Shown: piece by piece, positions 36,029-43,552 of the stretch | How the letters are laid out: every line of letters begins with the position of its first letter | Numbering within the stretch: position 1 is the first letter of the stretch | Program-made: the position numbers and the translations under genes | Notes under the pieces: generated by a model | What the model saw: the letters and a program-made list of their open reading frames with translations, nothing else | What the model was told of the DNA's origin: nothing | Database searches by the model: none | NCBI RefSeq assembly: GCF_006517815.1 | Contig: NZ_CP041198.1 | Coordinates: forward strand, 62,001 to 126,000 | Length of the DNA stretch: 64,000 bases | Source of the DNA: Pseudarthrobacter sp. NIBRBAC000502770 | GTDB lineage: Bacteria > Actinomycetota > Actinomycetes > Actinomycetales > Micrococcaceae | Reading direction: 5' to 3'

Positions 36029-36039
36029 GACAGAATCTT
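36017..36039. promoter_or_regulatory. IclR operator over the iclR start codon, facing the MFS gene
   Basis: Perfect 9-base arms AAGATTCTG-N5-CAGAATCTT. The spacer contains the start codon of the iclR gene (36026-36028). It extends the ATTCTG-N5-CAGAAT core found at 35178-35194. Binding would block or activate the divergent MFS/hydroxylase operon, which starts 38 bases away, and would affect iclR translation or transcription. Confidence 0.6.
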
Positions 36040-36076
36040 ATGTGCGCGGCGGTATGACTGCCAGCACAGTGGTGGG

Positions 36077-37372
36077 ATGAATCACACATCTTCCGCTGCA
36101 GCGCCGCAGCGCATGGCCGCCCCCGCCCCGGGCGCAGGCCTTTCCGGGTTTCCCCGGCGTTCCGTGATCGCCGTCCTGGTGTGCTGGCTGCTGGTCGTTT
36201 TCGACGGCTATGACCTGATCGTCTATGGCACCGTCCAGGGCTCGCTCATCAGCGACACCGGCTGGGGCCTGACCAAGGCCACCGCCGGCACCATCGGCTC
36301 GATGGCCTTCATCGGCATGATGATCGGGGCGGTCTTCGCCGGCCGCATGTCCGATACCTGGGGCCGACGGCGCACCATCATCGGCTGCGCCGTCGTCTTC
36401 TCCCTCTTCACCATCCTCTGCGCTTTCGCGCCCAACGCCCCGGTCTTCGGCGGCCTGCGGCTCCTGGCAGGCATTGGCCTGGGCGGCCTGGTTCCCTCGG
36501 CCAACGCCCTGGTGGCAGAGCTGGTCCCCGAAAAGTGGCGGTCCACCATCGCCACCCTGATGATGTCCGGCGTTCCCATCGGCGGTTCCATCGCCGCCCT
36601 CGTCGGCATTCCGCTGATCCCGGCCTTCGGCTGGCCAGTCATGTTCCTGGTGGCCGTCGTCGCCCTGGTGGTGGTTATCCCGCTGGGCATCCGCTACCTG
36701 CCGGAGACGCTGGCGCCGGACCACAAGCGCGGAGCCCGGGGCGGTGCCGCCAAGGAAGCCGTCGGATTCGGGTCCCTGCTCCGCGCGCCCTACCTCGGCA
36801 CCAGCCTGCTGTTCGCCGTCGGCACCCTGGTGACCCTCTTCGCCTGGTACGGGCTGGGCACCTGGCTGCCCAACCTCATGCAGCTGGCAGGCTACAACCT
36901 CGGGTCCGCCCTGACGTTCGCCCTGGCCCTCAACCTCGGCGCGGTGGCGGGTTCGGTGCTCACCGCCTGGGCGGGCACCCGGTTCGGCCCCATCCCCACC
37001 GCCATCGCGGCAGCGGCCATGGCCGCCGTCGGATTGCTGGTCCTGGTCACCGGGCCGCCCGTCGCCGTCGTCTACCTCATGCTGGTGCTTGCCGGCGTGG
37101 GCACGCACGGCACCCAGTGCCTGATCATCGCCGCCGTGGCAAGCCACTACCCGGCACACCTGCGCGGCACCGCCCTTGGCTGGGCGCTTGGCGTGGGCCG
37201 GATCGGGGCCGTGGCAGCGCCCCAGGCCGGCGGGCTCCTGCTCGCAGCGGGCCTGGGCGTCAACTCGAACTTCCTGGCATTTGCCGGAGCAGCCGCAGCA
37301 GCAGCAGTCCTGCTCGCAGCCGTCGGTACCAAAATCAAGAAATCAACAGCAGTAGGAGTTTCCAATGTCTAA
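36077..37372 (+). CDS. MFS transporter, aromatic acid:H+ symporter type
   Basis: A 431-residue membrane protein with about twelve transmembrane segments. It carries the aromatic acid:H+ symporter motif DGYDLIVYGTVQGSL in the first segment (Asp and Arg critical in family members). GRMSDTWGRRRTIIGC, the MFS loop 2-3 motif, lies near residue 90. The ATG at 36077 follows GGTGGG. The gene overlaps the downstream hydroxylase gene by 8 bases, so uptake and first oxidation are coupled. The substrate is inferred to be 3-hydroxybenzoate or gentisate from the operon. Confidence 0.93.
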   Translation: MNHTSSAAAPQRMAAPAPGAGLSGFPRRSVIAVLVCWLLVVFDGYDLIVYGTVQGSLISDTGWGLTKATAGTIGSMAFIGMMIGAVFAGRMSDTWGRRRTIIGCAVVFSLFTILCAFAPNAPVFGGLRLLAGIGLGGLVPSANALVAELVPEKWRSTIATLMMSGVPIGGSIAALVGIPLIPAFGWPVMFLVAVVALVVVIPLGIRYLPETLAPDHKRGARGGAAKEAVGFGSLLRAPYLGTSLLFAVGTLVTLFAWYGLGTWLPNLMQLAGYNLGSALTFALALNLGAVAGSVLTAWAGTRFGPIPTAIAAAAMAAVGLLVLVTGPPVAVVYLMLVLAGVGTHGTQCLIIAAVASHYPAHLRGTALGWALGVGRIGAVAAPQAGGLLLAAGLGVNSNFLAFAGAAAAAAVLLAAVGTKIKKSTAVGVSNV

Positions 37373-38612
37373 CCTCAAAGCGTCCACCGACGTCCTGGTA
37401 GTTGGCGGCGGCATGGCCGGACTTGCCGGAGCGCTGGCGCTTCGCGAAAACGGTGCCGATGTCACCCTGGTTGAAGTGGCACCCGCCTTCGGTGAAGTCG
37501 GCGCCGGCCTGCAGATGGCGCCCAACGCCTCCCGCGTCCTCAAGCGCTGGGGCCTGCTGGAGAAGGCACTGGAAATCGGCGTCCAGCCCAAGCACCTGGT
37601 GTTCCGCGACGCCATCACCGGCGAGGAACTCACCCGCCAGACCCTGGGCGGCGAGTTCGAGGAACGCTACGGCGCCCCTTACGTGGTGATCCACCGCAGC
37701 GACCTGCACCGGATCCTGCTCGAAGCCTGCCAGGAAGCCGGCGTCACCCTGGTGAACGACGTCCTGGTGCAGAAGGTGGAGACCGACGGCGACCGGGCCC
37801 GCGCCTACACCGCCAAGGGCGAGGTGTTCGAGGCTGACGCCATCCTGGCAGCGGACGGGCTGAAGTCCACCCTGCGCGCCACCGTTGCCAGCGACGGCCC
37901 GGTCAACTCCGCCTACGTGGCGTACCGCGGCACCGTGCCCATCACCGAGGAAACCCCTGCGGCGGACCTGGAGGACGTCATCGTCTACCTTGGCCCGAAC
38001 TGCCACCTGGTCCAGTACCCGCTCCGCAAGGGCCAGCTGCTCAACACCGTGGCAGTGTTCAAGTCCCCGTCGTTCGAGCGCGGCGAAGAGCAGTACGGCG
38101 GCGTGGACGAACTCCAGGCAGCCTACAAGGACTGCGTCCCCGCCGTGCAGGAAGCCCTGAAGAACCTGGCCACCGGCATCCGCTGGCCCATGTACGACCG
38201 CAACCCGATCGCGACCTGGGTTTCCGGGCGCATGGCACTGATCGGCGATGCCGCCCACCCGATGCTGCAGTACCTGGCCCAGGGCGCCTGCCAGGCGCTG
38301 GAGGACGCTGCAGTGCTGCAGGACGCCGCCAGCAACCGCGTCTTCACGGCCGAAGGCATCGACGCCGGTGCGTGGGAGGACGCCTTCCGCGAGTTCAACG
38401 AAACCCGCGCAGCCCGCACCGCCCGCGTCCAGCGCACCGCCCGTATCTGGGGCGAGTCCTGGCACGTGGACGGCGTGGCACGCGTCCTGCGGAACATGCT
38501 GTTCAAGAGCCGCGGCGACAACAACTTCCAGTACAACGACTGGCTGTACGGCCGCAACGAGCCCGGTGCCCCGGCTGAGGTTCCGGCCGGAGCAAAGCTG
38601 GTGGAAGCCTAA
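37365..38612 (+). CDS. 3-hydroxybenzoate 6-hydroxylase (FAD monooxygenase)
   Basis: A 415-residue flavoprotein monooxygenase. The NAD(P)H/FAD Rossmann motif VLVVGGGMAGLAGALALRENG is at residues 10-30. ADGLKSTLR near 165 is the DG fingerprint, and GRMALIGDAAHPMLQYLAQGACQALEDAA near residue 290 binds the FAD ribityl. The C-terminal WGESWHVDGVARVLRN ... FQYNDWLYGRN matches 3-hydroxybenzoate 6-hydroxylases, which make gentisate using NADH and O2. The position between the uptake transporter and the gentisate genes on the other strand completes the pathway. AGGAG precedes the ATG. Confidence 0.93.
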   Translation: MSNLKASTDVLVVGGGMAGLAGALALRENGADVTLVEVAPAFGEVGAGLQMAPNASRVLKRWGLLEKALEIGVQPKHLVFRDAITGEELTRQTLGGEFEERYGAPYVVIHRSDLHRILLEACQEAGVTLVNDVLVQKVETDGDRARAYTAKGEVFEADAILAADGLKSTLRATVASDGPVNSAYVAYRGTVPITEETPAADLEDVIVYLGPNCHLVQYPLRKGQLLNTVAVFKSPSFERGEEQYGGVDELQAAYKDCVPAVQEALKNLATGIRWPMYDRNPIATWVSGRMALIGDAAHPMLQYLAQGACQALEDAAVLQDAASNRVFTAEGIDAGAWEDAFREFNETRAARTARVQRTARIWGESWHVDGVARVLRNMLFKSRGDNNFQYNDWLYGRNEPGAPAEVPAGAKLVEA

Positions 38613-38624
38613 GCACCGCCAGCC

Positions 38625-38673
38625 AAGGCGGGCGTACGACGGCGGGTGGCCCCCGGCGTCGTACGCCCGCCTT
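38625..38673 (+). terminator. Terminator of the MFS-hydroxylase operon
   Basis: Perfect 17-base arms (38625-38641 and 38657-38673; left arm AAGGCGGGCGTACGACG) around a GC-rich 15-base loop. It starts 12 bases after the hydroxylase stop and is followed by C-TTGG with a short T run. Confidence 0.85.
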
Positions 38674-38711
38674 CTTGGATGGAAGGGAAGGTGCCGGAAT
38701 AGATCCATACA

Positions 38712-38725
38712 GTTGAATGTTCAAC
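38712..38725. promoter_or_regulatory. Candidate operator/promoter of the flavin oxidoreductase-esterase operon
   Basis: Perfect dyad GTTGAA-N2-TTCAAC ending 4 bases before the start codon, with a TANNNT-type TACAGT (38708-38713) just upstream. A start about ten bases downstream of that hexamer would place the dyad over the transcription start. No ribosome-binding site is present, so the message is probably very short-leadered. The core matches the palindrome upstream of the NADP-binding reductase at 24585-24596. Confidence 0.45.
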
Positions 38726-38729
38726 CAAT

Positions 38730-39770
38730 ATGGACTTTGGCATTTTTACTTTTGGCGAACTGTCGCGCAACGGACAAACCGGGCTGGCCCAGTCGCCGCA
38801 CCAGCGGCTGGAAGAGATCATTGGGCTGGCCAAGCTGGCCGACCAGGCGGGCATCAGCTTCCTGGGCCTGGGCGAGCACCACCGCAGCGACTTCGCCTTG
38901 TCCGCCCCCGAAATGGTGCTGGCCGCAGTTGCCCGCGAGACCACCAACCTGAGGCTGGGCACTGCCGTCACTGTGCTCTCCACCCAGGACCCGGTGCGGC
39001 TCTTCGAACAGTTCGCCACCCTGGACCTCATATCCGGCGGCCGCGCCGAGATCATCGCCGGGCGCGGAGCGTTCATCGAGTCGTACCCGCTGTTCGGCTA
39101 CGATACCGCGGATTACGACGCCCTCTTCGACGAAAAGCTGCGCATGCTGCTGGAGCTGCGGGACAACGCCACCCTGGAGTGGCAGGGAACATTGACCCAA
39201 AGCATCCCCGGCATGGACATTGCCCCCCGGCCGCTGCAGGAAAAGCTTCCCGTCTGGGTGGGGGTGGGCGGGACGCCGGCGAGTTTCGCCCGTGCCGGAC
39301 GCCTGGGCCTGCCGTTGTTTGTTGCACTGCTGTCCGGACCCGAGCGGTTCCGCCGCCTGGTGGAGCTGTACCGGCACACCGCGGCCGAGGCCGGGCATGA
39401 CGCCTCCGCCCTTCAGGTGGGTGCCGGCGGCCACTTCTACGTGGCGCCCACCTCCCAGCAGGCACGCGATACCTTCTATCCCTATTACCGGGCCTATTTC
39501 GAACAGAACATGCCCCGGCCGGTGGACCACTTCCCGCGCTCAACCTTCGATGACTGGTCCGAACCCGGCGGCGGCCTGCTGGTGGGGAGCCCGCAGCAGG
39601 TGGTGGAGAAGATCCTGGCCATCCACGAGGCGCTGGGAACCAGCCGGTACATGGCCCAGATCGGACTGGGCGGGCTGCCGTTTGCCGAGAAGGCGCGTTC
39701 CATCGAGCTGCTCGCCACCGAGATCATGCCCGCCGTCAACCGGGAAATCGGGGCCCCGGCCACTGCCTGA
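38730..39770 (+). CDS. LLM-class flavin-dependent oxidoreductase (luciferase-like monooxygenase)
   Basis: A 346-residue protein with the bacterial luciferase-like TIM barrel. MDFGIFTFGELSRNG opens strand 1, FLGLGEHHRSDFALSAPEMVLAAVARETTNLRLGTAVTVLS is the typical second block, and GRAEIIAGRGAFIESYPLFGYD follows. The C-terminal half has VWVGVGGTPASFARAG and GSPQQVVEKILAIHEALG. The flavin is probably FMN or F420 and the substrate is unknown. It is followed after 37 bases by an esterase gene on the same strand, and the upstream dyad suggests MarR-type induction. In some Gram-positive quinone-stress regulons an esterase and flavin enzymes are co-regulated; a similar role here is inference. Confidence 0.92.
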   Translation: MDFGIFTFGELSRNGQTGLAQSPHQRLEEIIGLAKLADQAGISFLGLGEHHRSDFALSAPEMVLAAVARETTNLRLGTAVTVLSTQDPVRLFEQFATLDLISGGRAEIIAGRGAFIESYPLFGYDTADYDALFDEKLRMLLELRDNATLEWQGTLTQSIPGMDIAPRPLQEKLPVWVGVGGTPASFARAGRLGLPLFVALLSGPERFRRLVELYRHTAAEAGHDASALQVGAGGHFYVAPTSQQARDTFYPYYRAYFEQNMPRPVDHFPRSTFDDWSEPGGGLLVGSPQQVVEKILAIHEALGTSRYMAQIGLGGLPFAEKARSIELLATEIMPAVNREIGAPATA

Positions 39771-39807
39771 CCCAAGCCATTTCCACCACCAACACCGAGG
39801 AAAAGAT

Positions 39808-40434
39808 ATGCACGCACCGTTCGCCGAACCCACCGTCGCCTGGCAGAGCCCCGACGATCCCAACCGCCCGCTCGTGGTGCTGCTGCACGGGCGCGGATCG
39901 GATGAATCAGGAATCATCGGGCTGGCCAACCACCTTCCCGCAGGCCCCTCCTACGCGGCCGTCCGGGCACCGATCCCGGCAGGGGGCGGGTTCGCCTGGT
40001 TCGCGAACCGGGGGACGGGGCGGCCCGTGGCCGAGTCCCTGGCCCAGACAATGGAATGGTTCAGGACGTGGCTGGAGCCGATCGCCCCGGAAGGCCGGCC
40101 GGTGATCCTGGTTGGCTTCAGTGGCGGTGCGGCGTTCGCGGGCGGGTTGCTGCTGGCTGATCCGCAGCGTTTTGCGGGCACGGCCATCCTTTACGGGACG
40201 CTGCCGTTCGACGCAGGCGTCCCGACGTCCCCGGACCGGCTTGCCGGCGCCCCGGTGTTCCTGGCCCACGGTGAAGCCGACACCGTCATCCCGGCCGACC
40301 TGCTGGGCCGCACCTGGGACTACCTCCTGGGGGCCTCCGGTGCGGACACCCACGCCCGCAAGGACCCGGGCGGGCACGCCCTCACCGCGGAAACTGCCGC
40401 CGGGCTTGGTGCGTGGATCTCCGAACGGGCCTAG
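39808..40434 (+). CDS. Alpha/beta hydrolase, phospholipase/carboxylesterase type
   Basis: A 208-residue esterase. LLHGRGSDESGI at about residues 25-36 forms the oxyanion-hole loop. GFSGGAAFAGGLL near residue 104 holds the nucleophilic Ser in a GxSxG motif. HGEADTVIP near 154 has the catalytic Asp and DPGGHAL near 188 the His, so the triad is complete. The group includes MhqD-like esterases linked to electrophile stress. The ATG at 39808 follows GAGGAAAAG. It shares an operon with the flavin oxidoreductase gene. Downstream lies the TetR remnant, convergent. Confidence 0.92.
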   Translation: MHAPFAEPTVAWQSPDDPNRPLVVLLHGRGSDESGIIGLANHLPAGPSYAAVRAPIPAGGGFAWFANRGTGRPVAESLAQTMEWFRTWLEPIAPEGRPVILVGFSGGAAFAGGLLLADPQRFAGTAILYGTLPFDAGVPTSPDRLAGAPVFLAHGEADTVIPADLLGRTWDYLLGASGADTHARKDPGGHALTAETAAGLGAWISERA

Positions 40435-40449
40435 CTTGCGCTGCCCTGG

Positions 40450-40622
40450 TCAGCCTTCGTCGCAGAGCAGGTGGTACCAGCTGTCCGCCAGCACTTCCAG
40501 GGCGTGCTCGCGGTTTGGCTCCATCTTGCGGCGGGTCCACAGCGTCGCCACGTAGTCCAGCTGCGTGAAGGCCAGGGTGCCGCGGATGTGGCGGGTTTCC
40601 CCGGCGAAGCGTCCGGCGAGCT
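40450..40622 (-). pseudogene. Remnant of a TetR/AcrR-type regulator, C-terminal end only
   Basis: The minus strand reads an uninterrupted protein-like stretch of about 57 residues ending in a stop at 40450-40452. It contains GETRHIRGTLAFTQLDYV and TRRKMEPNREHALEVLADSW. That resembles the C-terminal helices of a TetR-like regulator but has no start codon and no DNA-binding domain. Beyond about 40622 the same strand turns into antisense of the CocE remnant. Good codon bias shows recent origin. The family call is weak because C-terminal TetR domains are diverse. Confidence 0.6.
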
Positions 40623-40910
40623 GACCGCACCACCGAGGGCAACCCCTACCATCCGCACACCCGCGCGGTTCCGGTGGAGCCGGGGAGGATCGAGGAATAC
40701 GTGGTCCGCCTCTACCCGTTCGCTAACACCTTCAACCCGGGGCACCGCCTGGTAGTGGAGCTGTCCAACGGCGAGCCGCTCGCCGACGAACACAACTCGC
40801 TGCTCCCGCCTGACGCCTTCCACCTCCCGGTGGGCGGGCCGGTCACACACAAGATCTACCGCGACGCGCACCACCAGTCCCGCCTGGTCCTGCCGTTTAC
40901 CGTGGACTGA
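40623..40910 (+). pseudogene. Remnant of a CocE/NonD family hydrolase, C-terminal domain only
   Basis: About 95 residues running from RTTEGNPYHPHTRAVPVEPG through EYVVRLYPFANTFNPGHRL and VELSNGEPLADEHNSLLPPD to SRLVLPFTVD, then a stop at 40908-40910. This is the C-terminal jelly-roll of CocE/NonD or X-Pro dipeptidyl-peptidase-like hydrolases. The N-terminal alpha/beta hydrolase domain with the Ser-Asp-His triad is gone, and no start or ribosome-binding site precedes it. The stop directly abuts the stop of the LacI gene. A GTG at 40674 could start a 78-residue product, but function is unlikely. Confidence 0.8.
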
Positions 40911-41966
40911 TCAGGCAGGCGCCGGACCCGTTGACTCCCTGACAGTCAGGTGGGTGGGCATGACGGCGAGCTGCCGGCTGGCACTTCCAGACAGCGGGTT
41001 GAGCTGTGCCAGCAGCATGGACACCGCCACCCTGCCCGCCTGCTCGATGGGGCTGGAAATGGTGGTCAGTGGGGGATTGCAGAAGTCCGCGCCGAAAATG
41101 TCATCGGACCCGACGATGCTTATGTCCTCCGGAACCCGAATGCCCCGTGCTTTGAACCGCTGGAGCATGCCAATGGCAAGCAGGTCATTAAAGACGATGC
41201 AGGCTGTTGCCCCCGTCCTGACTGCAGCATCAGCGGCAGCAGCCCCCGACGTCGTCTTCGGGGTGTAGGGGCCGATCCGGTGGATCTCCATGCCGCGCTT
41301 AGTGGCGTCCTCTTCGAAAACCTTCCACCGCATCTGGTTGGACCAGGAGGTGGGCGGTCCGGCCACATAGCAGACTTTGTGGTGGCCCAGCGAGGCCAGG
41401 TGCTCAAGGGCCTGGATGATGGCCGAGGGTGTATCGATCATCACCGTCGGTGCGCTGGTGGACGCGCGGTTGAACGTCACCAGGGGCTGCGACTGCGAGA
41501 CCTCCGCAAGCTGGGCGTCCGTCAGGCGTGAGGCGGCAAGGATGAAGCCGTCCGCGGACTTGCGCATCTTGTGCAGGGCATCGAGTTCCATCTCGCTGGA
41601 CTCCTCGGTGTCCACCAGGAGCTGGGTGACCCCGGCCGCCTTGAGCTGGTGCTGGGTGCCGCGGATGATGTCGAAATAGAACGGGTTGGTGATGTCGGGT
41701 ACCAGGACGGCCACCGCATTGGTTCGTCCGGAACTGAGGCCGCGGGCCTGGGAGCTGGGCACGTAATTGAGCTCCGCGGCCGCTTCCTCGATCCGGGCCC
41801 GGGTCCGCGGGTTGACCCGGTCGGGCCGCGCGAGGGCCCGCGACACGGTGGAGGTGGCCACCCCGGCGAGTTCCGCCACGTCCCGGATGGTGGGTGGGCG
41901 GTCCCGCCGGGCGCCTGCGTCAAGGCTTGCCGGGACTGACGACGCCGTGGTTGCTGGGTCTGCCAT
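40911..41966 (-). CDS. LacI family regulator of the uronate operon
   Basis: A 351-residue repressor. After a short polar leader, the HTH PTIRDVAELAGVATSTVSRALARPDRVNPRTRARIEEAAAELNYVPSSQARGL covers about residues 26-78. A periplasmic-binding-like effector domain follows (NAVAVLVPDITNPFYFDIIRGT; VPEDISIVGSDDIFGADFCNPPLTTI). ATG 41966 follows GAGAAAGG; a frame extension to 42005 has no such signal. It is divergent from the ten-gene uronate/ABC operon, and the intergenic region holds a clear LacI-type palindrome, so it is very probably the operon's repressor. The ligand is expected to be the imported sugar or an intermediate. Confidence 0.95.
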   Translation of the reverse strand: MADPATTASSVPASLDAGARRDRPPTIRDVAELAGVATSTVSRALARPDRVNPRTRARIEEAAAELNYVPSSQARGLSSGRTNAVAVLVPDITNPFYFDIIRGTQHQLKAAGVTQLLVDTEESSEMELDALHKMRKSADGFILAASRLTDAQLAEVSQSQPLVTFNRASTSAPTVMIDTPSAIIQALEHLASLGHHKVCYVAGPPTSWSNQMRWKVFEEDATKRGMEIHRIGPYTPKTTSGAAAADAAVRTGATACIVFNDLLAIGMLQRFKARGIRVPEDISIVGSDDIFGADFCNPPLTTISSPIEQAGRVAVSMLLAQLNPLSGSASRQLAVMPTHLTVRESTGPAPA

Positions 41967-42062
41967 CGCTGGGCCTTTCTCGCGGACCGGGATAAGACCG
42001 GCCATCTGGGGTTTCCAAGGCTACGCGTTCCCGGAATCCTGTTGAACTCAATCTGAGCATTT

Positions 42063-42102
42063 ATGGCAACTTTTGGCAACCGCTTGCCAGTCGCGTTGCC
42101 AT
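42063..42102. promoter_or_regulatory. Nested LacI operators of the uronate operon
   Basis: A central palindrome TGGCAA-N4-TTGCCA with CG at its centre (42074-42089) is the usual LacI-family design. It is flanked by ATGGCAAC (42063-42070) and GTTGCCAT (42095-42102), which form an outer pair of half-sites. The cluster sits 97 bases before the LacI start on one side and 86 bases before the solute-binding protein start on the other. Confidence 0.65.
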
Positions 42103-42187
42103 CTTCCTAGACTGACTCTCGAGTCGCCTGCAGTGATCTCCGCCACAGGACGGATGTGGCCATGCGGGTGTCCTAGAGGAGAAAACA

Positions 42188-43546
42188 ATGAGGTTTAAAT
42201 CGACTACTGGGCTTGCGGCGATAGTCACGGCTGCCGCGCTCGCCTTGACCGGGTGTGGATCGAGCTCCGGCAACGGGGGCGGCTCAACCAGCTCGGACGG
42301 CAAAGTGGACGGCACCGGGAAGACGCTGAGCGTCCTGGTGAACGTTTCCAGCCAATACCCGGAACAGCAGAAGCAGTGGCAGTCCGATATTGCCGCGAAG
42401 TTCAAGGCCGAGACCGGCGCCGACGTGAAGTTCGAAACCTTCGCTTCGGCCAACGATGAACTCACGCGCATCCAAACGTCCGTGGTCTCGGGCCAGGGCC
42501 CGGACGTCTACAGCCTCGGAACCACGTTCACCCCCACGGCATATGCCACCAAGGCCTTCGTGACCCTCTCCGACGACGACTGGAAGAAGGTGGGCGGCAA
42601 GGACCGCTTCAACCCGGCAACCCTGGGAATTTCCGGACCGGACAAGGACCACCTTGCCGGCATCCCGTTCGTCAGCCGGCCGTTCGTCATGGCGTACAAC
42701 AAGGACCTGCTGGCTGCGGCGGGCATCGACAAACCTGCCACCAACTGGGATGACCTGGCTGCCCAGGCGAAGAAGATGACCAAGGACGGCACCTACGGCA
42801 TCGCCACGGGATACAAGGACAGCTTTGATCCCTGGAAGTTCATCTGGGCCATGTCCGTCCAGGCAGGCAACCCGCTGGTGGACGGCAACAAGCTGAAAAT
42901 GGACGACCCCACGGTCAAGAAGGCCTACGAAACGTACTTCGGCTGGCTCACCAACGACAAAGTGGTTGACCCCGCATCCATTGGCTGGAGCAATAGCAAC
43001 GCCGTGGCCGCCTTTGCCAGCGGCAAGGCCGGGTACCTGATGATGACCACGTCCAGCTCGATTCCCACCCTGGACAAGTCAACCGTCGCCGGCAAGTACG
43101 AGTACGCCCTGATGCCTACGATCGCTCCGGGCCAGACCCAGTCCAAGTCCGACGGCGACGCCGCCAGCATCCTGTCCGGCGACAACCTGGTGGTGGCCGA
43201 TTACTCCAAGCAGAAGGACCTGGCCTTCGCCTACATCAAGCTGATCACCTCCAAGGACGAACAGCTGAACTACCAGAAGGTCTTCGGCGACCTCCCGGCC
43301 AACGCGGAGGCCCTCGCCACCCTGACCGATGCCAAGCTCAAGCCGCTGGCCGATGCCGCCGCCAAGTCCAAGGCCACCCCGTTCACGGGCGCCTGGGGCG
43401 ACATCCAGCTGGGCCTGCTCAACGTCACTGTCCAGTCGATCCCGGACCTGGCCGCCGGCAAGGTGGACGAATCCGCGCTCGACTCCCGAATCAAAGATGC
43501 CCAAAACAAGGGCCAGGCTTCCCTGGACCGGGCCTCCAAAGGATAA
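42188..43546 (+). CDS. ABC transporter extracellular solute-binding lipoprotein
   Basis: A 452-residue binding protein. The N-terminal signal ends with the lipobox LALTGCG (Cys near residue 23), so it is lipid-anchored outside the membrane. The mature part is a family 1 carbohydrate-binding protein with GPDVYSLGTTFTPTAYAT, then GIPFVSRPFVMAYNKDLLAAAGIDKPATNWDDL. The C-terminal region closes the two-lobed fold. GAGGAG precedes the ATG. As first gene of the operon, it captures the substrate for the two permeases that follow. The ligand is presumably a uronate-containing glycoside, inferred from the downstream enzymes. Confidence 0.95.
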   Translation: MRFKSTTGLAAIVTAAALALTGCGSSSGNGGGSTSSDGKVDGTGKTLSVLVNVSSQYPEQQKQWQSDIAAKFKAETGADVKFETFASANDELTRIQTSVVSGQGPDVYSLGTTFTPTAYATKAFVTLSDDDWKKVGGKDRFNPATLGISGPDKDHLAGIPFVSRPFVMAYNKDLLAAAGIDKPATNWDDLAAQAKKMTKDGTYGIATGYKDSFDPWKFIWAMSVQAGNPLVDGNKLKMDDPTVKKAYETYFGWLTNDKVVDPASIGWSNSNAVAAFASGKAGYLMMTTSSSIPTLDKSTVAGKYEYALMPTIAPGQTQSKSDGDAASILSGDNLVVADYSKQKDLAFAYIKLITSKDEQLNYQKVFGDLPANAEALATLTDAKLKPLADAAAKSKATPFTGAWGDIQLGLLNVTVQSIPDLAAGKVDESALDSRIKDAQNKGQASLDRASKG

Positions 43547-43552
43547 GTTCTG

